This document shows positions 47,017-60,505 of a DNA stretch of 64,000 nucleotides, piece by piece. Numbering within the stretch: the first letter of the stretch is position 1; each line of letters starts with the position of its first letter. Location of the stretch: contig CM046850.1 in assembly GCA_025618425.1 (NCBI GenBank), forward strand, positions 4,103,486 to 4,167,485, in the 5' to 3' direction. The stretch comes from Heliocidaris tuberculata. Taxonomy: Eukaryota > Echinodermata > Echinoidea > Camarodonta > Echinometridae. Position numbers and translations under genes: made by a program. The notes under the pieces are model-generated. The model saw nothing but the letters and a program-made list of their open reading frames with translations. It was not told the DNA's origin and searched no databases.

Positions 47017-50000
47017 GGTGTGTGTGTGTGTGTGTGTGCGTGGATACATGTAATTTGATAAATTAACGAATGTTTGGCACATACTTTGGCGAAAAATGCT
47101 ATGTCCTCAACACTTATTAATATATTCTATTTATTTAATTTCCAGGAACATAACATCAAACAATGACATGTATAAACTATGATGGTACACAAGTAGAAAA
47201 AAAAAAATAACAAAAGCATTCCACAGGGTTGGTGCAGTTTTTGTGACATACCAGAAGTGAGGAACTATGTCTCCTGTCAACTATAACAATATTTGCTAAA
47301 ACTGAGTTCAGCTTAAAAGCTTCGTGGTGAATCAATATCGCAGACTAAAAATGTATGTAATGTTATGTGATGTCCATGTAACAGTGGTAAAAAAAAATTG
47401 CATTTTAAGCAAAGCTATGAAAGAGTACCAACTGAAACAGGAATGATTCTGGCTGGGCACTAATATGCATATTTATTGCATAAAAATCTTCAACAGATGA
47501 TTTCTTCTTCCATGTGTAATAGAATATCTCATACCAGCATTACATGGACATAATTTTTTGCCCCAACCTCATGGAATGACCGAAATACTATGCCCTCAAC
47601 TCTTATTCATTTACATGTATTTATTTTATTTCTTTAATTTCCAGGAACATAACATCAAACGATAACATATATAAACTATCATGGTACACAATTAGAAAAA
47701 AAAAACAACAAAAGCAATAATAACAACCAATGCCTGGGGATTGCCCAAAAGAAATATAAATTCCTGTATGAGCACTCTCCTCATTGGTTGCTGTATACAA
47801 ATACATAAAGAAACAGAATGGAGAACAGGATATGGCAGCAAAAAAAAAAAAAAGAAAAAAGGTCAGATTATTCAAAATGATTGTTTATGGGAGGGATATC
47901 AAAAAAGAAATGGCGTAAAGCATTAATGAATAGGCTCACAGAAGTATTAATACACAAGTCTTTTATTGAATGGGGAAGAGTATCCCAGAAACAAGGATCT
48001 CTTTACTCAATTACACTAGGATTCAACAATATACCTACCCTTAAACCAAATCATTATTCTCCTATAGAGTTTGCTTAGTTTCATTTGTTTGTTGACAGTA
48101 TGTGTCACTGCCGTCTGCACCAACTTTCCAAGTAAAGTGGATGTAAGCGTAGAGGGCTATGTATATGTAGCAGATAGTTTTGCTTGGTAAGATTGCTTCA
48201 TTGATGAATTAATTCCGAAGCCTCCTGTCAATGGGGGCATGGAGAAGAGCTTGGTGCAAAAGTTTATACCTGGCTCTTTTGGCGGCATTGATGACATCCT
48301 GCACCTGACAGACTTCCCAATGATCCACATCTGTTCGCAGATACCTTCTGACATGGGTAGTATGACTCCTCCTGACCTGTTGCTCTTCGTAAGGAGCATA
48401 TTTATGAGAGTTGTCTGCAAAACTACTTCATTGTAGATTCCATTCCAGGCAGTTTGTTTGAAGTACGCCCCAGTTGACAGCTCGAAAAGTGACTGGGAAA
48501 GTTCAGTGATTGTCACTTTCCCTCTTTCGATGCATTGTTGTTTGTGGTTACCGATAGTTCTTGAATTCTTTGAACATGGCTGGTATGGGACAAGCCCAGT
48601 CTTGAAGTGTCTTCTGGGGAGCGTTTCATGAAAGGAAGATGTCGGATATTTCATCCGACAACTGTTAATAAGCTACTAAAATCCTTGCATCTGATTGGCT
48701 GAGAGCAAATTTGATGGATAAAATATCTGACAAGTCCTTTCATGAAACGCCCCCCTGGTGGCCATCAAGTTCCCATAGAAAATTGGCTTAGGATGTTTAC
48801 AAAGTAGCACCCTTGTTCCTCACAAGCATCGGGAGTCCAGCCAATTTCATTTCACCACAGCCATTTCGCTAGGATTCAACACTATACCTAACCTTCAATC
48901 AAATCTTATTATTCAACTTCACCTCAGGAAATTCCCCTGGAAGATTCTTTTGATTACGTTGTGCTGCCATCAATATATCAAAATAAGTCACCCTTGAATC
49001 TGTACCCTCAAGCCTGAAGGGGCTCCTGTGATGCTGTAATGATAAATTTAATGAAGGGTCCAGTGCAGTTCAAGCATTTTCAAATACATTTTATGACTAA
49101 TATTTCATAAATAATTTTGCTTAAGACTGATTATCCACAGAACTGAGAGAACTTTAAAACTATCGCTGACTTTCAAACCTGTTGCTATTACATGTACATG
49201 TTAAAACCCTCTGCAGACCACCCTGGCACTAAGTTGTATGTGAAACATTTTAGTTTCACATATAACTTGGTGCCTAAACTATTTAGTTATGCCACACTTT
49301 TAGGGAGCAGTTTAATGTTCCTTCCTGTCAAAAATAATATTTGGTGGCAAAGGAGAAAGCTTTTTACTAATATTCTTGAATATAAAGTCCTATGGTTTTT
49401 TTTATGATCCTGATAAATTCACATCAATCTGTCCCCTACATAAATACAAATAGTATTCATTCACCTGCAGACTGCAGTGCATAGCTTCTAGTGGAACCTT
49501 GGATTTTTCAAACAAAATTTTGTTAGTAACTGTCTACAAGGAATCAATTCTTACACACTTTTCTTCAGTTTTCTTTTGTTACTCATATCTTTATTTCAGG
49601 TGAAGATGTATCTGCACAATTCCAGTATGTAGTCAGAGTTATTAGCAGGTAGGCCTTAATCTTTATTTCCTAGGCACTCAGTGAAAGTGATTTCTTGATT
49701 CCAGCATGCCCTCTTCTCTTCTTTGAGCACATGAAGATGAAAACTTTGGAATCCGATTCTCTTTAGATCATGTCACAGAATAGGAATGTTATTAACAATA
49801 TAGCAATTACTTTCTAACTTGTAAGTCTAATGCCATTAGTGAAATGCTAATGAAAATGATGCCAATGTGTATCAAGCTGATGATATTGCAGTTATCTGTA
49901 TCATCTTTTTAATGTTTCAAATCTGTGATTCTAACATTTATAGTGAAATACTATTTCATGAATTATAAAAAAATTAAGAGTAATGATGAGGTTAACACTT

Positions 50001-53000
50001 TAAATTGTGAAACTACTATATATATATTATGTAATCTGTGCATTAAAAGATACATTATTATCGCTTCAGTAGTTTTAGAAAACTTAGGACTGCCAAAGCA
50101 TTTTTATATATAGTACAGGATACTCTGTGTCAGATATTGCAGTAACAGTAGTATGTTGGTTATGTGTTAGGAAACAATATTTGGATAAAGTAATTTTTTT
50201 TGAATGAATATTTTTGTTTTCAATTTCCTTTAATCAGCAACCTGACCCCTACTATTGAAAACGATGAGTTTCTAGTTGCTGAGAGAATCAAGCGTAAATG
50301 TAAGTTCTACTTTACTTATCTTGCTATCTAAAATGTGTGTATTACCAACTCAATCAATGATATGATTCATAGGGGAGAATTTCTTGACTTATACATTTAA
50401 TATTTGGTGTTACATAGACATTTCTATCAGCACAAAATTCCAATATGTGTTCACATGAGTAAAATTTTTCATGTAGTTTAGTTCTTGTCTTGCATACGTA
50501 ACGGAGGTGTCACTATTTGGTATCGTCAACAATCATGCTTTACTCAAAATATCTTTCTATGGATTTGAGGTAAAATCATCAAATTCACACCACAGGTACA
50601 TCTCTTAAATTAAAGGCGCAGGACATGTTCGGAAATGAGTAGAGTCTGACCAAGGTTAAAAGTCAAAAGGTAAATGAATCCTGTCAAGGTCTCATTTTCC
50701 AGGAATAAAATGTTGTAACATCATAGCTTAGTATAATGAAGCTGCCAGACCAAAGTTCACATGCTCATTTGCATAGCAAGATGCAGGCGAGACAAGGCTT
50801 GGCATTTGCCTTGTTCTTCTTTAGATTTATTTTTCTGATTTTACTCTTGCTTACTGTTTGCATTGATAGTGGCAAAAGAGAAGAGAGAGGCCGATGCAGC
50901 ATTTTTCTCTGAACTTCACCGGAAACTCCAGTCACAGGTTAGTCCAAGTTGATTATGTAACCTTTCAGTATCATGTTCATTTAGCAAAGATATTACAAAG
51001 ATTGAGCCATGATTAAATAGCTGGAGATGAAACTGTCATAGAGTATTTCTCACTTTTGTTAGCATTACTCCTCTTTAAGTGAATGTATTATTTTAAGATG
51101 TGATGATTATTTTAAATTTGTAGGAGAAAATGTTTATATTTACATTGTACATGTGATTTGCACCTCTTTTTTATGTCCTTTTGTATGATGATGAATATTG
51201 GCCTGCTTACAAAGGTTTCTGTTCTTTTGAAATACTGCACATGTATATGATATGCTCTGGCAAAATTTGTGTTATGCTTCATTTTGTCACATATATAGGG
51301 TTAGGGTTGCAATTGAGTTTTAGATTACATATGGGTTTAGCTTAAGGGTTTGGTATACATGTAATGTTGGGTGCTCATGTGACTAAATGGTAATAGAACA
51401 AATATATCAAGAACATTTTTTGTACAATCAATGAGTAACAGACTGAAAGAGACAGAGATAGATTTGTTTATGTTTCACATTCTGTTAATTGTCCTAACGT
51501 GCTTTCAAGTTGTATGAATAATAGTGCTGGTGTCGGCATGGAAAATCTATGTCGCCATGTCGCAATAAAATTAACGCCAAGTCTAAACTCGGGCCGCTCC
51601 CGTAGTGACCGTACACTATTAAACCAGAGTTACCTGGTTTACCTGGTTTACCCGACACAAATTCACAAGAGCTTTACATGGAATACATGCACTATGGCCT
51701 CACGGGCTCACACTCGCAGTCATACTCACTTACAGTTCTCAAAGATGCACACTGTCAACTATTTGCCCCAAAATTTGTTTTGTATAATCCAATTTATCAA
51801 GCATTAATGAAAGTCATGCGGTGCGAGTCAGCCAGTGTCGCATATCTAGGCATGTACATGTATGTAATGTATACCGGTCGCAGCTAGATACGCAGCGATC
51901 GTGTCGCGCGAGAGTGCTGCTAATGCATATGTGAAACAAATCACGTACGCGCGCACGACGCCACGGCGAGGTACATAATTATATAAGACCCAATTTATGT
52001 CGCCATCGGTGCATGCGTGTCGACATGTCGGCAAAGTCCAAAACCAGTACTTTTGTCGCCATAGTGGCGACATCAGGCGTGTCGATACCAGCACTAATGA
52101 ATAAATATGTTTGTACAAATTGTGATTTTTGTAGAAAATAGTTTGTTTTCCTATGACAATATAGAGTTAATAATTCATGAATTTATTGATGGTATATTTC
52201 AGGGTGTATTGAAGAACAGATGGGCCATACTATATCTTCTCTTGACTCTAAGTGAGGAGAAACATGGAAATAAACAGCTGGTAAGTATAGTTCTTAGTTC
52301 TGAAACAGAAATAGGTATTTGTATTTCAAAGTATATTTCCAAAAGTGAAATTGTAATTTTGAGATATTGCAGCAGCATCTTATTTTTTAAAATTTTTACT
52401 TTCTGAACAAGAATAATTTGAAAAAATGCTTGTGTGTGTGTGTTATGTAGGGTTCTAAAACAGCTGCAGCTATATTTGGAAGAGGCTTGCCCAAGCTCGC
52501 TACGTCCACTCCCTATGTAACCCGAGATGACCCCCATGGTAGGGCGCATGGGTCATCCATGTTCCCCTCTCAGACACCACTTCCAAGGGATACAAGTGCT
52601 GGTACCATCTCATCCAAGTCTTCCCATCTCAGCAGTGGTATAGGTGAGTCTGAAAAGCTTTAAATATTTTCATTTTGGAAGAGTAGACTAGACCTATGCT
52701 TATTTCATGTTTTCATTCATTTAAAGCTATTTTTAACACTTTAGGGTAATGAATGAAAGTAGCTGCATTGTGCATAAATCTATCTTCTACTGATTGCAAA
52801 AGAATATTGGAAGTTTCACGCAAAAGTTCACGATCAAGTGTGTCAGCAGAGAAATTTGCCCCTTTTGTGTTTGGAGTGCTTTTTGTATTTTTACCTGGCA
52901 TAGGATCTAATTGATATTTGGACATCAAAAAAAAAACTCCTTGGGAGAGATATTTTTCCCAGTCCCCCCAAAAAGTTAGATTAATTAAAATCAAACTGGT

Positions 53001-56000
53001 TGCAAAGTTTCATCTATGGAGAAATCTCTTTGCAGATTTATGTCTTTGTATGTTCATTTCTTTGTTGTTTTTAGTTAGACTATAGTAGTTTGATAACAGT
53101 TGTACTAATTAATGCTTGAGATTGTCATTTTTTCTGTCCTGGGGCCCATTGCACAAAGAGTTGCGTTTAAACACAACTCTTAAAATCAAACGCAAGTCCT
53201 GAATGTGCACTTCTGATTGGCTGAAATTTGTGAAAATAGAGATGCGTTTGATTTTCCTGAGTTGGTTCAGGCGCAAGTTTTATGCAACGGGCCCCTGTTC
53301 CTTACTCATGGCTTTACTTACTGCTGATAAATAATATTTGTTCTTGTTCATTTTGTTCTGTACGTTACAGGCAGTGGAATCAGCAGTATAAGTGGACCAA
53401 CACCAACACCCCATTCATATGCTCCAGGGTAAGGCTCATGAAATGCATTCGAAATTTAGGTAAAAGTTTAGATTATAAGAAAGTGTAGATTGAATAGAGT
53501 ATATGAATAAGTGTTCTGCTTCTCAGTGAAAGTGATTTCAAGAAAGTTTTGATTTTATCAGGCATGTGAAATTTCCGCGTTTACGCGAATTTCCGCTTTC
53601 CGCTTTTTTAAAATCATTTTCTCGCGTCTTTTTTTCACTTTCCGCGTTTTTTACTCCCCGGGTAATGAAAAACACAGTCTAGTCTCGTACCATGCTTTTT
53701 GTCAAAATATAAACGTATTTTGAGCTGCTCATTACGAGCAATTATTATTCATGTCTAAAAACGCCTGCTGGTAATAGAGACTATCCAATCCGGTATTCAG
53801 CTGGTTTCACGCTGCAGTGCGTGGCGGCCTAGCAGTGCACTGCTAAGCAACCGCGCCGGGCTAGCAATCGAATGGCACGGGGAAGCTCTGGGGGCGATAG
53901 CCGGTCTCGATCTCGCATGTATCGCGCGACGTTGGTCAAGTTGCTTTAGCTGCTAGCTGTGTCTTCGAGTGGTACTTCGAGCGGGACTTCGAGTTCGTTT
54001 GGATAAATTTCTTCCGCGTTTCCAACACAGTTATGCACCATCTTGGTACTTGTTTTGAATTGTTTATTTACTGATGTGAACTTCACAAGAGGAAGTTAAA
54101 TCATGGCTTCTACTTCCAAGGATCAAAATTATGTGGAGCGGGGCTCGCGTGATGATAAGGCATCAATTGTCAAGAAAGACCCTCTCGTTAAAGAGATTAG
54201 TATTAGTAAACAAGAAAAGTAGGAAAAGCACATAGTCTGTGAGTACCATATTAAAAATTGAAGTAATTTTGAACTGTGAGTATGGATGTTAGATACTTAA
54301 TACAGTAATATGTGTGTGTATTTGTGTTAGCGTGCAAATTTATTAGTGTGTCAATTATTTGTGTTTTTCAAGAAAAATATAATTATTATAATTAATTATC
54401 TATCAAATCATAACACACCTACCCAGATACAGTTAATCCTAAGCCTGAATTTCCTCTCGTGGTATGCACCAGATTGCACAATTTCAAGTTCAAAAACTGC
54501 AAAGCTCCCTACCGTGGGAAGGGGGTGTCCCCCCTCCCACACCCTCCCCCCGCTCGGTCGCTCCGCTCCCTCGCAATGTCACTAATTTATTTTCCTCTTT
54601 TTTTTTCTTACCTCACTCACATGCCTGTTTTATAGGTTGTTTCCATTTTGCTGGTCCTATCTTGCAATTCTATCTGTTTCTCTCAAAGTGCAGTGCCATT
54701 GCAACAACTCCAGATTAACTACTAGTTCATGAACCTCTTTTTCTCTTTGCAGGTATCTTACTACCCCTGGCATGACCCCAGGCATACCCCAAGGCATAAC
54801 CCCAGGAACACAGTCTATCGGTGGAAGGCTTGCCCGCATGCTTATAGGGGGCAGCACAACACAGACAGATGGCGACACAAAGAGCCATGCATTGGTCCCA
54901 TCTGGTGCTAGGTCAGGCATGGTAGAAGTGGATAGGACCAATCAGAACCAGGATGAAAACAGTAAGGATTTTCAGGAATTTGTTGAAACATTCAGAGCGT
55001 ACTCCATCCCATAAATTCTTCTATACTATTCTATTACTCTAAAGGGAAACATTGATTATTAATGAGGTGTAATATTCCATATTCAAAATCCATTATTGTG
55101 TTTCATGTGGCATAATATATTGAAGGAGTTAGTATGTGGATAAAATGAGAAACTCTTATAAATACCAATTGAAAAACAATGAATTGATGAAATATATCAT
55201 ACAGAAGGGTTTCTGTGGCATGTAATCAAGCATTTAAAGAGGAAAAAAAGCAAGTATGGTATTAGAAGGTCTATGACTTTATGACATTTTTGGGTACTTT
55301 GGCATCACTGCGTTATCCAAGTAGTATAACTAGCTGCGAGAACACAGAATTATCCACTTACCCCTCATGCCTTCGTATGCTTTCATTCCATTTCCAGCAT
55401 CCTTTGAAGTAGCGGAGAAGACATTAGTTCATGATCTGATCTACGTCTTCCAGGGCATTGATGGCAAGATGGTCAAGTACGATGCAACGGCTGATGCCTT
55501 CAGGATATCCTCGGAGGTATACTAGGGTTCTGAACTGTTACAGATTTTTGTAGTATAATTTTTCAAAATATGGAATCAGGATGCTGCTCACATATTTTTT
55601 ATGATCCTAAAGTTGATTTTAAGATTGTCATGTTGTGATTTTAGAAATAGTATTGTAATGATGAACAGACTTATTATGATATTAGCCGAGTGTATAAGGC
55701 GCCTGTCTGCCTCTCAGTAATGTTAATTTTATTCCAGTATTACCTTGGCTGGAGCCAGGCTACCAGTCATGGTACACAAGCTATCAGAGCTAGGATGACT
55801 CTATCTTTACTAACAGTCCTTCTTAATACCCCTTACCAGCTTGGAGTTCCTAGACCATGCAGAGACCTGGTACACAAGCTATCAGAGCTAGGATGACTCT
55901 ATCTTTAATAACAGTCCTTCTTGATACCCCTTACCAGCTTGGAGTTCCTAGACCATGCAGAAACCTAGGTACACAAGCTATCAGAGCTAGGATGACTCTA

Positions 56001-59000
56001 TCTTTAATAACAGTCCTTCTTGATACCCCTTACCAGCTTGGAGTTCCTAGACCATGCAGAAACCTAGGTACACAAGCTATCAGAGCTAGGATGACTCTAT
56101 CTTTAATAACAGTCCTTCTTGATACCCCTTACCAGCTTGGAGTTCCTAGACCATGCAGAAACCTAGGTACACAAGCTGTCAGAGCTAGGATGACTCTATC
56201 TTTAATAACAGTCTTTCTTGATACCCCTTACCAGCTTGGAGTTCCTAGACCATGCAGAAACCTAGGTACACAAGCTATCAGAGTTAGGATGACTCTATCT
56301 TTAATAACAGTCCTTCTTGATATCCCTTACCAGCTTGGAGTTCCTAGACCATGTAGAGACCTGGTACACAAGTTATCAGAGCTGGGATGGTTATACCTCA
56401 AGGTACGAAGGTACATTGATGCCAGGAACCAGGACAAAGCCTTTGGATTGGTTGGACAGGTCAGTTGTTTATATTTATTTGGGGCTTCTTGATGATGTAA
56501 GGTTCTGTATGATACAAGAGTATTGTAAAACCAGAAACTTTTCTGACTTTCACAAGTTTTGACAATTTTGCAAAAGTTTCCTTCCGCACTTAAGAAAACA
56601 CAGCACTGAAAATTTTGCAATGCATGAAAGTGTCATGCTGTGAAAAGCAGCTGTCATCAACAGTTCATGAAAGGACTGTGTCGCAAAACGTCTTTGTTTT
56701 GAGAAATTACATTTTTGTTGCATTGAATACACAATACTCTGTTGTGTAAATTGCACTCATGGCATGTGTCATCAAAAGGCGTTACAGTGTTGCTATTAGT
56801 TCAATGTATGTGTCCAAACTCCTATTCTTACCCTTAACCACATACATGTGGTTGTCACTTACTAGTCCACCATTCATTCTTAATAAAAACACAAAAGACT
56901 TCAAAATTACAAGGGGTATGAATAATTGTGGTGTTTACTTTATATGGTTGTCACTTTGTATTGCACCCTCTTTGCTTAGACTCTTTTTCCTGATTTTATA
57001 TGATTTTTTACTCCGTTTGTGAAAACACAATCTTTTGTGAATATCAGTTGTCATTCATTATATTGCTTTGTCCTATACAGAGCTTTTGCGCAGCCTTACA
57101 GCAGGAACTGACAGAATATTACAGACTGCTAGCAGTACTTGAAGCACAGGTAAGTAAGTGTAAAAATGAAAGACAAGTAAAATGTGGAATTGGGCCTGAA
57201 AATTATTGTATTGTCCTAGTCCTTGTACTTGGAATTTTCAGGCTTCACAATAATACAAAGTCAATACACACTAAGTCTGACAGTGATGGTACAGGTCGGT
57301 CCCCAGATTTAAAGTGGACCAATCACCTGAAAATATAATTTGTGTAAGGCTAGAAAGTATCAAATTAACCTCAAAGAACTCTATCTGGCATTCAATAAAT
57401 CAACAGTTAAGGAGTGTGAAGGATATAAAGGATAACATGAAGGTTCGAGCGCGAAACCGAACTCTGAGTTGGGTTCCGCGCGAGCCCTTATCCTGGCGAG
57501 CGCATACGGATACGTCGAGTAGTCTACTCATGAGTCACTTTCACGCGTATAAAGAGTGTAATTAAACTTGCAATATCTCTTTATAGAAGTAATATTTGAA
57601 GCCCATATTTTGAATGTAGTAGTAGTATAATGACATGGAACCTCTAAATAATAAGATCTGATTAATACATGTCTCTTAAAAGCCCAGTTACATACTTACA
57701 CTCGCTCATGTTGGGACAACATTTTTGAATATTTGTTATCATTTTTGTCTTTTGATAGCAACTTCAGGAGCAAGACATGGGTCTTGGGGAGGGGTCGCCT
57801 AGCAACCTGTCCTTGTTTCGTCTCAACGTATGGACCTTTGATCCTCTACATCGGATGAAGCAGCTAGCCATCCTGGTAGATGGTTGCGCAGGTAAGAAAC
57901 AAGTAAAAGCACTTGGCTTTTTGGGATGCTTTGTAACAAGTCAAAGAGGCTCTGTAAGTCCAACATACATGTAGATATGGATTACATTCTGTATTTATAA
58001 AATGTAAATGGAACAGTACACCAAAATTGACAGTGGTTTTTTTCTTGGTAATTGGGCATTTCCAAACTCTAGTAAGCTATCAACCTAAGTACAGTAATCA
58101 GATAAATTACAACATACTCATAAAAACTAGGGGAATGCCTAGCAATTGCTAGCAAGCAAAAGCAGCGACTTCTCCAGTTCAGGATGTAGGATCGGGCCTT
58201 GAGAATGAATCCTTTTAGATCTTCAGAGTGCAAGGTTCTAGTAGGTGGGGCAGACCAGGTATTCAATTGTCTGTTTTCCCCCACAATTGCAATTATGATT
58301 ATTATTTCTGTGCATCATGCTGATTACAGCTGACAAAAGAGGGAAGAACGTTAGCATCTGTCATCCATTCCTACGGCTAGTGACCTGTCCTATCAGAACG
58401 CAACCTTCTGTTTAACTTCTTATTCCCATATCTCCCATCGCTTCAGATAAAAAGGGAGGATCGTTGGCATCTGCAATCCGTACCTACACCTTAGATGGTG
58501 ATCCTTCCACCAGGCTACTGGTCAAGCATATCCTACGGCTAGTAGCCTTTCCTGTCAGGACCATGTTGAATAAATTGATTTATAATAGACAAATTAAAGA
58601 AAGAGAAAGCTCACAATTTTTTTTTCTTTCATCTAAACAAGAATCCAGCCTTGTCTTTAAACTTCTTATTCCTGTTTCTCTGCAGACCGAAAGGTAGGAG
58701 CTGTATCGTCTGCTATCCATTCCTACACCTTGCATGGTAATCCTGCTACCAGGCTGCTAGTCAAGCACATCCTGCAGCTGTTCGCCTTTCCTGTCAGGAC
58801 TCCACTTACTGTTTTAACTTGTCATTCTTGTTTGTTCTTCCTATCACAACAGACAAAAAGGGAGGAGCTTTAGCCTCTGCAATCCATTCCTACACCTTAC
58901 ACGGTGACCCTGCCACCAGGCTATTGGTGAAGCACATCCTGCGCCTAGTAGCCTTTCCTATCAGGACCATGCTGGACAGATGGATCTTTGATGGGCAGTT

Positions 59001-60473
59001 GGAGGACAAGTACCACGAGGTAGGGCCAAGTAGGACTGGTCCTACCAAATGTAGGCTAGTTGACTGAATATTTCCTTGACAAGCCATGGTCTTCCTTGTT
59101 CTTCCTTGGTCTCTTACTTGCATTTATCCAATTAAGATTGTTTGATTGTATGCTTGAATTTCCCTGTGGCTATTAGAATACTTGAGGAAAAAATACAATT
59201 CAAGAATGAAATAATGTGGAGGATTGATTTAGCAATGAATACATTGTAAGCCTCCCACAAGACATTGAGGGAAACATGAAAATGTTAAAAAGCTTGATGG
59301 TATTTGATAAAGTGGAAAACATTGGACTGTACATTGTGCTTGCTGTTAGGTAAATTAAAAGGGAGAGATATAATTAGATAAGAATTGGGGGGTAAGCACT
59401 TTTAAATTGATGGTTAACTGCTTTTAAAGCATGATTTGTCTAGAAATGCACTTCAACATGTTGAAGACTATTAAATTTCATTTAATTTTGATATTTTTTT
59501 ATCTCAGTTCTTTGTAGCAGCAGACCCAAGTGTGGAAAAAGAGAAGCTCTGGCATGATAAGTATTCTCTGCGCAAGTCCATGATACCGTCCTTCATCAGT
59601 ATGGAACAAGCAAGAAAGGTGAGTCTTTCATCCTATGAAGGTCTTTGTAAACTTGGTCCCTGTTTCATAAAACTTGTTATCAATGACAAGTTGCAATAAC
59701 TGTTATAAGCTACCGAAATCCTTGCATCTGATTGGCTGAGAGCAAATTTGTCGGTAAAACTCACCGACGAGACACTTGATGAAACACCCCTCTGGACTCC
59801 AGTTAGCCAGTAGGGTGTCCAGAAATTTGTAAAATCCTCCAAGCTTGGGTGGAGGGGTTGTATTTGGGCAGCCTGGGTGCCGTAGACCTTCCACAAGTTA
59901 TATTGACTATGTTTATCTATACTGTGGAGTAGGGATGTAATTGGGCAGCCTCGTGCACTGTAGAATCACTGCCAGTTGTATTGATATACCATTAATTTGG
60001 CTTGATTTTATGGATATTATAGACAGATAAGACAGTGGGAAAACATCCTCTGTTCTTTGAAGATAATGATGTCATCGTATTCTCAGTTATGTAATAGTCA
60101 AACTTTTATTTAGTAGGAAAATGTTATCAACAGTGTTTGCATACAACGCACATATTGTTCAGCCCTCACTGGTAATAGTCCATATATTGTTGTTACAAAG
60201 ATGTTTTGCATGGTTGTAGGAAATTTTTTGGAACAGGACTGTCATATATTTCTTTTTTGTATAGATCCTGTCAATTGGGAAAGCCATCAACTTCTTACGG
60301 CAGGTCTGTAAAGACCACACCCTTATCAAGGGGAAGTCCCTTATGACAGCGACGTCAAATACCAACAGCTATCAGAACAGTAAGTCTCTGATCATTGAGT
60401 AGATTGAAGTTGATCTTTCATTTTCAATGTCACTCTTGTTGCATCCTTTTGATTTGATTTTGATCATTTGTAG

Positions 60474-60505
<32 letters not shown>

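Noticed and set aside
55771..56389. Regular repeats resembling a CRISPR array
   Set aside because: Units are contiguous 98-99 bp repeats without spacers, in a eukaryotic intron.
55857..56492. 211-codon open frame with 33-residue repeats read as a separate repeat protein gene
   Set aside because: It is the read-through of the 99 bp repeats into the true GCP3 exon; no own promoter or start is needed to explain it.
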